Shown one piece after another: positions 33,500 to 44,578 of a DNA stretch of 64,000 bases. The notes beneath the pieces were generated by a model, which saw only the letters and a list, made by a program, of their open reading frames with translations, was not told the DNA's origin and made no database searches. The position numbers and the translations under genes were made by a program. Where the stretch lies: contig NZ_JABFTX010000002.1 in NCBI RefSeq assembly GCF_021404305.1, forward strand, positions 186,001-250,000, written 5' to 3'. This stretch comes from Billgrantia ethanolica. Lineage in GTDB: Bacteria; Pseudomonadota; Gammaproteobacteria; Pseudomonadales; Halomonadaceae. Within the stretch, counting starts at the first letter, position 1. Each line of letters opens with the position of its first letter.

Positions 33500-34602
33500 T
33501 CAATGAGTGACGCCGGGTATCCGTACCTGCCTGGAGCAGGCTTTGCCGTCGGCGGCGAACAGGTGACAGCGCTCGCCGGAGAGCCCCAGTTCGAGCGGCT
33601 GGCCGTCCTCCAGGTGGGTCAAGCCGTCGAGTCGCTGGGTCAGGGTCTCGCTGACGCCCTCTACCCGCAGATGAGCCAGCGTTTCGTAGCCGAGCCTTTC
33701 GGCCACCATGAGCCTGGCCGAGAGGCGGGCGTCGGCATCGCTCGGGGCGATGAAGTCCTCGGCGCGCACGGCGAGGGTGGCCTTGTCGCCGGCATGCAGT
33801 CGGGCGCCGTCGACCGCCACGGCCAGCGTCTCGCCGCCGGGCAGGCGCACCGAGGTGTGCTGGCGGCCCGGATCGAGCACTTCGACCGGCACCACGTTGA
33901 TGCGCGGCGAGCCGATGAAGCGCGCCACCTCCAGAGTGGCTGGGTAGTGGTAGAGCGACAGCGGAGCGCCGACCTGGGCGATGCGACCCCCGGCCAGCAG
34001 CACGATGCGGTCGGCCAGGGTCATCGCTTCCACCTGATCGTGGGTAACGTAGATCATGGTGGCGCCCAGGCGTCGGTGCAGCTCGGCGATCTGCACCCGC
34101 ATGTCGACCCTCAGGGCGGCGTCGAGGTTGGAAAGCGGCTCGTCGAACAGGAACACCGCCGGCTCCTTGACCAGGGTGCGGCCGATGGCCACCCGCTGGC
34201 GCTGGCCGCCGGAGAGCTCCTTGGGCTTGCGTTCGAGCAGCTCGCCCAGGTGCAGCATCTCGGCGGCATGTTCCACCCGACGGCGGATCTCGGTCTTGTC
34301 GGTGCGGGCGAGCTTGAGGCCGAAGGCCATGTTCTCGGCCACCGTCATGTGCGGGTAGAGCGCGTAGGACTGGAACACCATGCCGATGTCGCGCTCCTGG
34401 GGCGGGACCTCGTTGATGCGCTCGCCATCGAGGCGCATCTCGCCGTGGCTGATGTCCTCGAGCCCGGCGATCATGCGCAGCAGGGTGGACTTGCCGCAGC
34501 CGGAGGGGCCGACGAAGACGATGAACTCACCATCCTCGATGGTCAGGTCGATATCGCGGGAGACCTCGATCCCCGCGTAATCCTTGCCGATGCCGGCAAG
34601 CG

Positions 34603-34615
<13 letters not shown>
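33500..34615 (-). CDS. malK: Maltose/alpha-glucoside ABC transporter ATP-binding protein (MalK-like)
   Basis: A 371-residue ATPase of the CUT1 sugar importer class, expected to energise MalFG. It has Walker A GPSGCGKST (36-44), the signature LSGGQRQR, Walker B VFLFDEPLSNLDA, the H-loop YVTHDQ and a C-terminal TOBE domain starting near residue 240 (ARFIGSPRINVVPVEV). The ATG at 34615 follows AGGAGGAGATCAC; the longer frame to 34831 is not supported. The 5' end overlaps the alpha-glucosidase 3' end by 13 bp. The substrate is inferred from malEFG and malT in the window; trehalose or sucrose systems look similar. Confidence 0.92.
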
Positions 34616-36279
<1,664 letters not shown>

Positions 36280-36351
36280 GCCTTGTCCTTGTCGTCTTGC
36301 CATACGGAGAAACGTAGGGTCGATGGTGACGCCATGGGCAGTGCAGGGAAT

Positions 36352-36379
36352 CCTCTACGCCCCGGTAGAGGGGAGGCGT
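36352..36379. promoter_or_regulatory. Palindromes and MalT-box-like sequence upstream of the alpha-glucosidase
   Basis: CCTCTAC (36352-36358) pairs with GTAGAGG (36365-36371) around GCCCCG; CTACGCC inside it could pair instead with GGCGTAG a few bases on. GGGGAGGCGT (36370-36379) matches eight of ten positions of the MalT box. The segment lies in the 129-bp gap between malT and the alpha-glucosidase, so it may be a malT terminator, an operator, or both. Confidence 0.4.
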
Positions 36380-36408
36380 AGGCGGGGGGCGGAGTCCGCT
36401 CGCTCGGC

Positions 36409-39114
36409 CTACTCCCCCTGGATACGCGACAGCAGCTCGCCGGCCAGGGCGATGGCCTCTTCGCGGCGGCGGATGTTCTGTTTCTGGTAGAGGCTGCGGA
36501 TGTGGGTCTTGACCGTGGTGGGGGCGACCGAGAGCTGCTCGGCGATCTGTTCGTTGGAGAGCCCGGCATGGATCAGGCCGAGAATCTGCCACTCTCGGCG
36601 GGTCAGGGGCGAGGTGCGGATCAGCTCTGGCACGTCGGGGCGCGAGACGATGTCGTCGATGACCGAGTCGTCGAGCATCAGACGCACGGCGCGGCCGAAC
36701 TCGCGCTGACGACGGGAGAGGTCGAGCAGCCGTTCGGCATGACCTCGGGCCAGAGGCTCCAGTTCATGCTCGGCCAGCAGACGTTCGAGCATTTCCGGCA
36801 GCGCCCGGCCCAGGCGCAGGAAGCTGCCTGCCAGCGCCGTGCGGGTGGCGAGCGTAAGCGCCTGGGCCAGATGCGCCAGGGCCGCATCTGGCCGGCCGCG
36901 GTGCCACTCCAGCCCGGCCAGGCAGATACGGTTGCGATTGGCGTCGGTGGTGAGTCCCAACTGGGCGGTCTGGCGTTCCAGCGCGACCAGCAGCGCCTCG
37001 GCCTCGTCGAAGCGGTCGAGCAGGATCATGGCGCGTGCGTGATTGCGAAGGTTGCACTGGGCGAAGTGGTTGCTGGCCTGTGCCGGGTCGCCGGGCGGCG
37101 CCTCCTGCAGCCAGCGTGCCACGGCGTCGAGATCGCCGTTGGCCTGCCACCAGGCCAGCAGGGTGGCATGGGCGTTGGCCTGCCAGTCGATGTGATAGTT
37201 GCCCTGCACCAGAATCTTGCGCAGGCGGCGGATATGATCGGCGCACTGGGCCTGGTCGCCCCGCGACAGCGCTACCTTGGCCAGACCGATGTGACATTGC
37301 AGGGTCCAGCGCTCGCCCTGGGTGTCGAGCACCTCGATACCCTTCAGCGCTGCCTGCTCCGCTTCTTCCAGACGCTGCCACTCCCACAGCACCTGACTGC
37401 GGATGCGGTAAAGGAATTCGCATACCGGCAGGCGGTCGAGGCCGGCGTGCTCGACGTGAGCGATGGCACGCTCCTGGACGTCGAAGGCGGCCTGCAGGCG
37501 ACCCTGAGCTACCAGCGTTTCGGACTGATGGCACAGGGCCCACAGCAGCATTTGGGCATCGCCGACACGATTGGCTTCACGCTCCACGCTGTGAATGCGC
37601 TGCAGCGACTCCTCCAGGTGGCCCAGCACGAAGCGAGCCTCGGCCAGTATCGCTGCGGCAGTCAGCGGCGTCGTGGCCAGATAGCGCGGCGGCAGGGTCA
37701 GGGCCTGCTCGGCCAGCGGTGCTGCCCGTTCGGCGTCGCCTTCGTTGATCGCCAGTTGCGCCCGCAGAGTGGCGAACTCGGCGGCCAGCTCGGCCCATTC
37801 GGGCAGCTCGAGCTGCGCCTCGATCCAACTGATGGCCTGGCGGGTGCGATCGAAATGGTACTGGGCATGCGAGGCCCAGCCGTGCAGCAGGGTGAGCCGG
37901 GGGGAGTCGACCAGCCGGGTATCACCGAGTGCGGCAAGACCGCGTGCCAACAGCGAGAAGTGGCCGTTGGCCAGCAGGTCGGGACCCTCGCGTTCGAGCA
38001 GCTCGGCCAGCGGCTCGGGGGCTTCGGCCTCGATGGCCTGGGCCAGGGCCAGGGCGGGGTTGCCCAGGCGCAGCCAGGCGTTGCTGGCGCGCTGATGCAG
38101 CTCGTGCTGTGAAGTCAGGCTGAGCTCGTGGCGACGATGGTGCAGGTAGCCGGCAAACAGCCGATGGAAGCGAAACCACTGCGAATGAGGTTCGACGCGT
38201 TCAAGGAATAGGCCGGCTCGCTCCAGCGCCTCCAGCCGCTGAGAGAGCCGCTCGCCCTCCAGCAGCCTGGCGACCAGATTGGGTGAGAAGCGCTCCAGCA
38301 CGCCGAGCTGCAGCAGCAACTGATGGTCCTGTTCGTCGATACAGCGTGCCAGCAGCTCGTCAAACCAGGCGACGAAGTCCGGATGGCTGCCGTCGAGCCG
38401 CTCCAGCAGCGTATCGAAGGAGGCCAGGGTCGTGGTGCGCTCGATCAGCCAGGCGAGCGCCAGCGGCCATCCTTCGGTGCGGCGCAGGGCGCGCTCCAGG
38501 CTGACCCGGGTAGGGGGCAGGCTGAGCTGTTCGGCGCACAGGGTCTGCGCCTCTTCCGCATCGAAGGCCAGCTCGCTCAGACCGATCTCCTCCAGTTCGC
38601 CGCGCAGCCTGAGTTCCGGCAGGCCCAGAGAAGGGCGCGTGCGTGAAGCGAGGGTCAGCGTCAGCCAGGGTGGCTGGTGGCACAGCCAATGGCGCAGGCT
38701 TTCGAGGATCGCAGGGTGGCACAGGTGCTGAGCGTTATCCAGCACCAGCCGGCCCGGTGGGGCTTGAGCCGGCAGCAGGGCCAGCCAGGTTTCGACGGCT
38801 TCGGCCAGATTACCGGCCACGGGCAGTTCGAGTGCGACATCGAGTTCACCGCATAGGCGGATCAGGGCTTCGCGGAAATAGACGGCGAACCGCTCCGGCT
38901 CGTCGTCGCGGGCATCCAGGCACAGCCAGGCCGAGGGCTGCTCAAGTCGGGTCAGACACTCGGCTAGCAGCGTGCTCTTGCCGTAGCCGGGAGGTGCCTG
39001 GACCATCAACAGGCGCACACGCTCGCTGAGCGCGAAGCAATCGTTCAGCCTTTCCCGGGCCACGACGATGTCAGGCAGTGCAGGCGGGCGGAGCTTTTCC
39101 AGAAGAATGGTCAT
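36409..39114 (-). CDS. malT: MalT-like LuxR-family transcriptional activator
   Basis: MalT proteins are STAND ATPases that bind ATP and maltotriose, multimerise, and activate maltose genes. The 901-residue product (E. coli MalT also has 901) has an N-terminal NTPase domain with Walker A APPGYGKST (40-48) and RLVLDNAQHL, a winged-helix part, a long helical TPR-like middle (about 380-800) for sugar sensing, and a C-terminal LuxR helix-turn-helix (SPLTRREWQILGLIHAG, VAPTTVKTHIRSLY). It lies just upstream of the alpha-glucosidase-malK operon in the same direction, and an exact MalT-box match sits before malE. The inducer is inferred. Confidence 0.9.
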   Translation of the reverse strand: MTILLEKLRPPALPDIVVARERLNDCFALSERVRLLMVQAPPGYGKSTLLAECLTRLEQPSAWLCLDARDDEPERFAVYFREALIRLCGELDVALELPVAGNLAEAVETWLALLPAQAPPGRLVLDNAQHLCHPAILESLRHWLCHQPPWLTLTLASRTRPSLGLPELRLRGELEEIGLSELAFDAEEAQTLCAEQLSLPPTRVSLERALRRTEGWPLALAWLIERTTTLASFDTLLERLDGSHPDFVAWFDELLARCIDEQDHQLLLQLGVLERFSPNLVARLLEGERLSQRLEALERAGLFLERVEPHSQWFRFHRLFAGYLHHRRHELSLTSQHELHQRASNAWLRLGNPALALAQAIEAEAPEPLAELLEREGPDLLANGHFSLLARGLAALGDTRLVDSPRLTLLHGWASHAQYHFDRTRQAISWIEAQLELPEWAELAAEFATLRAQLAINEGDAERAAPLAEQALTLPPRYLATTPLTAAAILAEARFVLGHLEESLQRIHSVEREANRVGDAQMLLWALCHQSETLVAQGRLQAAFDVQERAIAHVEHAGLDRLPVCEFLYRIRSQVLWEWQRLEEAEQAALKGIEVLDTQGERWTLQCHIGLAKVALSRGDQAQCADHIRRLRKILVQGNYHIDWQANAHATLLAWWQANGDLDAVARWLQEAPPGDPAQASNHFAQCNLRNHARAMILLDRFDEAEALLVALERQTAQLGLTTDANRNRICLAGLEWHRGRPDAALAHLAQALTLATRTALAGSFLRLGRALPEMLERLLAEHELEPLARGHAERLLDLSRRQREFGRAVRLMLDDSVIDDIVSRPDVPELIRTSPLTRREWQILGLIHAGLSNEQIAEQLSVAPTTVKTHIRSLYQKQNIRRREEAIALAGELLSRIQGE

Positions 39115-39201
39115 CGAAAACCGTCGCTGAACCGTTTCAGTTTTTCAGTATGACGGTTGGCTCGTCGCCTTTGGGCTCTATGCGACCAAGGTCGTACGCA
39201 A

Positions 39202-39229
39202 GGCTGACCGGGCTCAGACCCGGTCAGCC
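39202..39229 (-). terminator. Hairpin after kbl
   Basis: GGCTGACCGGG (39202-39212) and CCCGGTCAGCC (39219-39229) form an 11-bp stem with loop CTCAGA, 18 bp after the kbl stop. On the minus strand it is followed by only TT. Confidence 0.65.
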
Positions 39230-39247
39230 GATAGCAACGCCTGTTCG

Positions 39248-40438
39248 CTACAGCCCCAGGCGCTCCTTGACCCGGCCGAAGGCAGCCAGGGCGAACTCCA
39301 GGTCGTCGCGGGTCAGCGCGGCGGACATCTGGGTACGGATACGGGCGCGGCCCTGGGGCACCACCGGGTAGGAGAAGGCGATCACGTAGACGCCCTCCTT
39401 GAGCATCTCCTCGGCGAAGCGGGCGGCGAGCCCCGCATCATGCAGCATGACGGGCACGATGGGATGCTCGCCGGGCAGCAGCTCGAAGCCCAGCCGCTCG
39501 AGTCCCGCGCGGAAGAAGGCGGTGTTCTCGCTGAGTCGGCGGCGCAGTTCGCCGGACTCCGCGGCCAGCTCGATGGCCTTCAGCGCGCCGGCGACCACCG
39601 GTGGCGCCACGGTGTTGGAGAACAGGTAGGGTCGCGAGCGCTGGCGCAGCAGCTCGATCACCTCGCGCTTGCCGCTGGTGTAGCCGCCACTGGCGCCGCC
39701 CAGTGCCTTGCCCAGGGTGCCGGTGGTGATGTCGATGCGGTCCATGCAGCCGCGATACTCATGGGTGCCGCGGCCACCCTCGCCGAGAAAGCCGGTGGCG
39801 TGGCAGTCGTCGAAGTGCACCAGGGCACCGTAGCGTTCGGCCAGGTCGCAGATCTCGTCGAGGCGGGCGATGTAGCCGTCCATCGAGAACACGCCGTCGG
39901 TGGTGATCAGCTTGAAGCGTGCCCCGTCGCGGTCGGCGGCCTTGAGCTGCTCTTCGAGGTCGGCCATGTCGTTGTTGCGGTAGCGGTAGCGCCGGGCCTT
40001 GCAGAGCCGCACGCCGTCGATGATGCTGGCGTGGTTGAGTTCATCGGAGATCACCGCGTCCTCGGCGCCGAGCAGGGTCTCGAACAGCCCGCCGTTGGCG
40101 TCGAAGCAGGAGGGGTAGAGGATGGTGTCCTCGGTGCCGAGGAAATCGGTCAGGCGCTGTTCCAGCTGCTTGTGCAGGCTCTGGGTGCCGCAGATGAAGC
40201 GCACCGAGGCCAGGCCGTAGCCCCACTCTTCCAGGCCCGCCTTGGCAGCCGCGTTGACCTCGGGGTGCTGAGCCAGCCCCAGGTAATTGTTGGCGCACAG
40301 GTTGAGCACTTCCTGGCCGGCATTGATGCCGACATGGGCACCTTGGGGCGTGGTCAGCTGGCGCTCGTGCTTGTACAGCCCGGCCTGGCGAATGGCGTCG
40401 AGCTCGCCCTGCAGGTGCTGCTTGAAGGCTCCGTACAT
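39248..40438 (-). CDS. kbl: 2-amino-3-ketobutyrate coenzyme A ligase (glycine C-acetyltransferase)
   Basis: Kbl splits 2-amino-3-oxobutyrate with CoA into glycine and acetyl-CoA, the second step of threonine breakdown. The 396-residue PLP enzyme of the alpha-oxoamine synthase family has [39 protein letters not shown] and the PLP lysine Lys244 ([15 protein letters not shown]), the same residue number as in E. coli. The ATG at 40438 follows the tdh stop by one base, with its ribosome site GGGAG inside tdh, so it is translationally coupled. Confidence 0.96.
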   Translation of the reverse strand: MYGAFKQHLQGELDAIRQAGLYKHERQLTTPQGAHVGINAGQEVLNLCANNYLGLAQHPEVNAAAKAGLEEWGYGLASVRFICGTQSLHKQLEQRLTDFLGTEDTILYPSCFDANGGLFETLLGAEDAVISDELNHASIIDGVRLCKARRYRYRNNDMADLEEQLKAADRDGARFKLITTDGVFSMDGYIARLDEICDLAERYGALVHFDDCHATGFLGEGGRGTHEYRGCMDRIDITTGTLGKALGGASGGYTSGKREVIELLRQRSRPYLFSNTVAPPVVAGALKAIELAAESGELRRRLSENTAFFRAGLERLGFELLPGEHPIVPVMLHDAGLAARFAEEMLKEGVYVIAFSYPVVPQGRARIRTQMSAALTRDDLEFALAAFGRVKERLGL

Positions 40439-40439
40439 G

Positions 40440-41468
40440 TCATGACTCCCAGTTGAGAACGACCTTGCTCGCTTCACCGTTCAGCATGGCATCGAAACCT
40501 TGCTGGAACTCGGTGTAGGGCAGGCGATGGGTGATAACCGGTGAGATGTCGAGGCCGGAGTCGATCATCACCGACATCTTGTACCAGGTCTCGTACATCT
40601 CGCGGCCGTAGATGCCCTTGAGCGTCAGCATGTTGAAGATCACCGTGTTCCAGTCGATGGCGATCTCCTCGGTGGGGATGCCGAGCATGGAGATCTTGCC
40701 GCCGTGGCACATGTTGGCCAGCATGTCGCGGAAGGCGGCGGGGCTGCCGGACATCTCCAGGCCCACGTCGAAGCCTTCGGTCAATCCCAGCTCGCGCTGA
40801 ACCTCGGGCAGCGTCTCGCGGCGCACGTCCACGGTGCGGGTGGCGCCCAGGCGCTTGGCCAGCTCGAGCCGCCCCGGGTTGAGATCGGTGACCACCACGT
40901 GACGAGCCCCGGCGTGGCGACACACCGCCGCGGCCATGGCGCCGATCGGTCCGGCCCCGGTGATCAGCACGTCCTCGCCGAGCAGGTCGAACTGCAGTGC
41001 GGTATGTACGGCGTTGCCCAGCGGGTCGAAAATGGCGGCCACGTCGAGGTCGATGCCAGGCTTGTGTTCCCACACGTTGGACATGGGCAGGGCCACGTAC
41101 TCGGCGAAGGCCCCCGGCCGGTTGACCCCCACACCGCTGGTGTGGGCACACAGGTGGCGGCGCCCGGCCAGACAGTTGCGGCAGCGCCCGCACACTACAT
41201 GACCCTCTCCGGAGACGATCTGCCCCGGGTGGAAATCATTGACGTTGGAGCCCACCTCGACGATCTCTCCGACGAACTCATGGCCCACCACCATGGGCAC
41301 CGGGATGGTCTTCTGGGCCCAGCTGTCCCAGTTGTAGATATGTACGTCGGTGCCGCAAATGGCGGTGCGCTTCACCTTGATCAGCACGTCGTTGATGCCG
41401 ACCTGTGGGTCCGGCACCTCTTCCAGCCAGAGGCCGGGTGACGCCTCTTTCTTGATCAGTGCTTTCAT
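40440..41468 (-). CDS. tdh: L-threonine 3-dehydrogenase
   Basis: Tdh oxidises threonine to 2-amino-3-oxobutyrate with NAD+. The 342-residue zinc-dependent medium-chain dehydrogenase has the catalytic zinc ligands Cys38 ([13 protein letters not shown]) and His63-Glu64 (GHEFVG), the structural zinc cysteines 93, 96, 99 and 107 (CGRCRNC), and the nucleotide loop [14 protein letters not shown]; all residue numbers agree with E. coli. First gene of tdh-kbl and divergent from an XRE-cupin regulator 194 bp away. Confidence 0.97.
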   Translation of the reverse strand: MKALIKKEASPGLWLEEVPDPQVGINDVLIKVKRTAICGTDVHIYNWDSWAQKTIPVPMVVGHEFVGEIVEVGSNVNDFHPGQIVSGEGHVVCGRCRNCLAGRRHLCAHTSGVGVNRPGAFAEYVALPMSNVWEHKPGIDLDVAAIFDPLGNAVHTALQFDLLGEDVLITGAGPIGAMAAAVCRHAGARHVVVTDLNPGRLELAKRLGATRTVDVRRETLPEVQRELGLTEGFDVGLEMSGSPAAFRDMLANMCHGGKISMLGIPTEEIAIDWNTVIFNMLTLKGIYGREMYETWYKMSVMIDSGLDISPVITHRLPYTEFQQGFDAMLNGEASKVVLNWES

Positions 41469-41554
41469 GTCTACCTTCCTGACTTGTGGTTGGAGGGTTC
41501 AGGCGGTTGAGGAGCGATAGGTACTGGCAATTCCCCGCATGAGGTTTAGTATGA

Positions 41555-41587
41555 GGGAATGAATTCCAGTATTGCAGAATAATTCCC
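41555..41587. promoter_or_regulatory. AT-rich palindromic region between tdh and its divergent regulator
   Basis: Within the 194-bp divergent spacer, GGGAAT (41555-41560) and ATTCCC (41582-41587) are inverted, TATTGCAGAATA (41570-41581) is a second small palindrome, and GAATTC occurs at 41561 and again at 41616. The base composition is strikingly AT-rich for this genome. It likely holds both promoters and the operator for the XRE regulator. No single -10/-35 pair stands out. Confidence 0.45.
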
Positions 41588-41662
41588 TCTTGCAAGATTT
41601 TTTTCTCGCATAGTGGAATTCAGTTGTTGGCGGGCATCTCTTGGGTATAGGGGAAAAGTGAA

Positions 41663-42247
41663 GTGAGTGACACCACGACGGCAGACGAAGGGCAAACGGA
41701 AGCGGGTAGCCTCCCGAGCCGGGTCATCGAGCTGCGCAAGAGGCGCGGGCTCACCCTGGAGCAGTTGGCAGCGGCTTCTGGCGTCAGTCGCTCGATGCTC
41801 AGTCAGATCGAGCGCGGCAAGGCCAATCCGACCCTGGCGGTAACGCTGCGTATCGCCCAGGCCTTCGGCATGAACATCGGTGATCTGGTCGACCAGCCCT
41901 GGACGGCGTCGCGCATCGAAGTAGTGCGCGGCGACGACGCCAGCCAGCTGTTCCGTGACGATCAGGACTGCCGTATCCGCACCCTTTCGCCGCTGCACAT
42001 GGAGAAGAACGTGGAGTTCTACGAGGTGCGACTGGCGCCCGGTGCGCGCCTGCAGAGCGCGGCTCACTTCGAGGGCACGCGAGAGCTGCTGACCGTCACT
42101 CAGGGGCAGGCGCGAGTCGTGGCGGGGGAGAATCGCTGTGAGCTGAGCCCTGGCGACTCGGCGCATTACCATGCCGACCTCGAGCACGTCATCGAGAACT
42201 GCGGTGAAGTGGAGCTGGTGAGTTTTCTCGTCGTGACCTATCAGTGA
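41663..42247 (+). CDS. XRE-family regulator with C-terminal cupin domain
   Basis: A 194-residue transcription factor with an N-terminal helix-turn-helix (about 17-75: RVIELRKRRGLTLEQLAAAS, RSMLSQIERGKANPT) and a C-terminal cupin (about 105-190: VEFYEVRLAPGARL, EGTRELLTVTQGQARVV, LSPGDSAHYHADLEHVIEN) that normally binds a small ligand. GTG at 41663 is the start. It is divergent from tdh-kbl and probably regulates it, with threonine or glycine as a possible effector; that is inference from position. Confidence 0.9.
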   Translation: MSDTTTADEGQTEAGSLPSRVIELRKRRGLTLEQLAAASGVSRSMLSQIERGKANPTLAVTLRIAQAFGMNIGDLVDQPWTASRIEVVRGDDASQLFRDDQDCRIRTLSPLHMEKNVEFYEVRLAPGARLQSAAHFEGTRELLTVTQGQARVVAGENRCELSPGDSAHYHADLEHVIENCGEVELVSFLVVTYQ

Positions 42248-42297
42248 AAGCGCAGTAGTCTGCCCAGCATTTGCTGTCCGTATTGCAGGAGAACGAC

Positions 42298-43074
42298 TTG
42301 GCGGCTCTGGTGTATTGGCTGGATATGGCAGGGGTGGTGGTCTTCGCTCTCTCGGGCGTAATACTGGCCTGCCGCTCACGCATGGACCCCTTCGGCATGC
42401 TGGTGCTGGCGGCGGTCACCGGCATTGGTGGCGGCACGCTGCGCGACCTGGTACTGGGCGTACGGCCGGTGTTCTGGGTCGCCGACCCTACCTATCTGTG
42501 GGTGATTCTCGCTACCGTCGGCCTTTCCATCGTCGGCTTTCATTACATCCATCGCCTCTCCCGGAGCTTCCTGCCGATTGCCGATGCCTTCGGCCTGGCG
42601 CTGTTCACGGTGATCGGCGCCCACAAGGCGTTACAGCTCGAGGCGCCTGGCGTAGTGGCGGTGTTGATGGGACTGTTGACGGGGGTGGCCGGCGGCATGG
42701 TGCGTGACGTGCTGGCCCGGCGCGTACCGATGGTACTGCGCCAGGAGGTGTACGCCACGGCCTCGATTGCCGGTGGTATCACCTACGTGGGGCTGGGGGC
42801 GCTGGGCGTGCCGGCCGGAGTTGCCATCGGCCTGGCGCTGGCGGTGACCCTGGGGTTGCGCCTGGCGGCCATCCACTGGCAGCTCACGCTGCCGGTTTTC
42901 GCCTGGGTTGTGATCCGTCCGCCGCAAGAGGTTCAGGCACCGGTTGCATCGGACCCTGAGCAAGAGGGGGCCCAAGGCGGTCCGTCGGAGCAGCCCAAGC
43001 CCCGCACCAAGGTCAGGGTGCGCATGATCTCACCCAGTCAGCAGCGCAGACAGCGAGACAAAGACAGTGACTGA
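42298..43074 (+). CDS. TRIC/UPF0126 family membrane protein (YicG-like)
   Basis: A 258-residue inner-membrane protein with two internally repeated three-helix units plus one helix. The repeats show the UPF0126 glycine motifs FALSGVILACRSRMDPFGM, TGIGGGTLRDLVLG and LTGVAGGMVRDVLARRVP. Eukaryotic homologues are TRIC cation channels; bacterial members have been tied to glycine use in mutant fitness screens. I place the start at TTG 42298, seven bases after AGGAG; a further TTG at 42271 is also possible. A charged C-terminal tail (about 205-258) rich in Gln, Pro and Arg is unusual for the family. It lies 50 bp after the regulator. Confidence 0.87.
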   Translation: MAALVYWLDMAGVVVFALSGVILACRSRMDPFGMLVLAAVTGIGGGTLRDLVLGVRPVFWVADPTYLWVILATVGLSIVGFHYIHRLSRSFLPIADAFGLALFTVIGAHKALQLEAPGVVAVLMGLLTGVAGGMVRDVLARRVPMVLRQEVYATASIAGGITYVGLGALGVPAGVAIGLALAVTLGLRLAAIHWQLTLPVFAWVVIRPPQEVQAPVASDPEQEGAQGGPSEQPKPRTKVRVRMISPSQQRRQRDKDSD

Positions 43075-44578
43075 AGCGAAGTCGAGGCGAGCCCTTCACG
43101 CAGCTTTCTCCAAGCCCATGGGCTGGCTCGTGGTGCTTCTGCTGGTCGCGCTCACAGCCTGCGCCATCGAGCCCTTGCATGATGGACCGGCGCGCGATGG
43201 ACCGACACGCGAGGAGCAGTCGGCCGCTCAGGCGCTCCGGGGGGTCTACGACGATGCTCTGCCGACCATGCCCCTCGACAAGCAGCGTCATTATGCCCAG
43301 CGGCTCTACCGCATCAGTGGCGATTCGCGCTACCTCGAGCCCCTCGAGAGGCATGGGCGCCTGCTGTTGAAGCAGCTCGGACGCGACATTGCCGGCCTCG
43401 AGACGCCCGGCTTCGCGGCGGCTCGTACTCGGGAGGTGATGGCGAACTACCCGCAGCGTACCGCCAGACAGCGTGCCCGTGGGGCCATGCTGGCCGAATG
43501 GGGCGAGATCGCCTTCGGCCGGCAGCTGCTCTTCCGCCTGATTCAGGCAGACTACTACGGACTGCTGGACACATTGCCCGAGCATGAACGTGCGCTCGAC
43601 TACCTGGCCAGCCTGGAATGGCAGCGCTTTCTGACCGACCCAGATGTGATGAAGATCTATGCCGCCCAGGTGGCGAATCAGGCTCATTTCCTTCAGCAGC
43701 TCGGCATCGTCGACCTGCGGGACGACATGGAGGCGGCGTTTCATTCCGTCTATCCCGCCGATGCCGTGCCGGCCCTGGGCAAGAACGATTACCGTAATCG
43801 GCTCTATGGCATGACGCACATGGTGATCGCCGACAGCCGATACTATCAGCGCAGGGTGTCGGTTGAGCAGCATGCCTGGATCCTTGCCGCCTTCCGTGCC
43901 GAGATCGAGCGCATTCTGGACGAAGCCACGGAGGACATCATGGCCGAAGTCGCGCTCAGCTTTCTGCTGGCGGGGCTGGAGAATGACCCGGCGGTGGCAC
44001 GGCTACGCCGCCACCTGATGCAAGCCGTCGATCCTCGAGCGGGCATCATCCCGTCGCCGGACGGCGATACCGACCTGGAACGCGGTGAGCACCGCAACGT
44101 GCTGGCGATCATGGTGCTCGGCTGGCCGGGGTACCTGTATCCCGGCCCCAACCTGTCACGAAGGCTCCACCAAGCTCATGAGATCTCTGCCAGCCAGGGC
44201 AAGAGCCAACTGAGGAGCGAGCTGTCGATGTATCTGCCGGTAGGGCTCCGCCAGCTCGCGGTTCATGTCCCGCTGCGCCACATGGTTGTCGATATAGAAG
44301 GCGTGGCGACGGCCATGCAGCTCGATGGCATCACCGACCCGCGTGAAGCGAAAACCCGACATGGCCAGCAGCCGGGGCAGACGCGAAGCCATCATGGCGA
44401 AGATATGACGTCTACCGACCAGGTCGACCAGGCTATGCGTCGCGAGGAACAGCGCAATGGTCAACAGCGGAAAGACGCGTCGCTCCTCGGGCGAGAACTC
44501 GTAAGCGATGCTGTTTTCGCCCAGCGTCTCGTGCTTGATCGGCCGATTACGGAACTCTCGGGCCGTGGCGAAGCGTGA
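43067..44578 (+). CDS. DUF3541-like lipoprotein with run-on C-terminus
   Basis: A 503-codon frame. The first part has a signal peptide with lipobox LTAC (about residue 32), then the DUF3541 domain: MPLDKQRHYAQRLYRISGD, FLTDPDVMKIYAAQVANQAH, NRLYGMTHMVIADSRYYQR, EDIMAEVALSFLLAGLENDP and GEHRNVLAIMVLGW near residue 355, where the conserved family ends. The remaining ~140 codons run antisense through the acyltransferase gene (423-bp overlap) and do not resemble protein. Stops occur a few codons past this point in both other frames, so a lost stop or a late frameshift is likely. GTG 43067 overlaps the previous stop by 8 bp; an ATG at 43118 is an alternative. Function unknown. Confidence 0.7.
   Translation: MTEAKSRRALHAAFSKPMGWLVVLLLVALTACAIEPLHDGPARDGPTREEQSAAQALRGVYDDALPTMPLDKQRHYAQRLYRISGDSRYLEPLERHGRLLLKQLGRDIAGLETPGFAAARTREVMANYPQRTARQRARGAMLAEWGEIAFGRQLLFRLIQADYYGLLDTLPEHERALDYLASLEWQRFLTDPDVMKIYAAQVANQAHFLQQLGIVDLRDDMEAAFHSVYPADAVPALGKNDYRNRLYGMTHMVIADSRYYQRRVSVEQHAWILAAFRAEIERILDEATEDIMAEVALSFLLAGLENDPAVARLRRHLMQAVDPRAGIIPSPDGDTDLERGEHRNVLAIMVLGWPGYLYPGPNLSRRLHQAHEISASQGKSQLRSELSMYLPVGLRQLAVHVPLRHMVVDIEGVATAMQLDGITDPREAKTRHGQQPGQTRSHHGEDMTSTDQVDQAMRREEQRNGQQRKDASLLGRELVSDAVFAQRLVLDRPITELSGRGEA

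Noticed and set aside
36502..38112. 536-codon open frame on the plus strand
   Set aside because: Antisense to malT; a by-product of codon bias.
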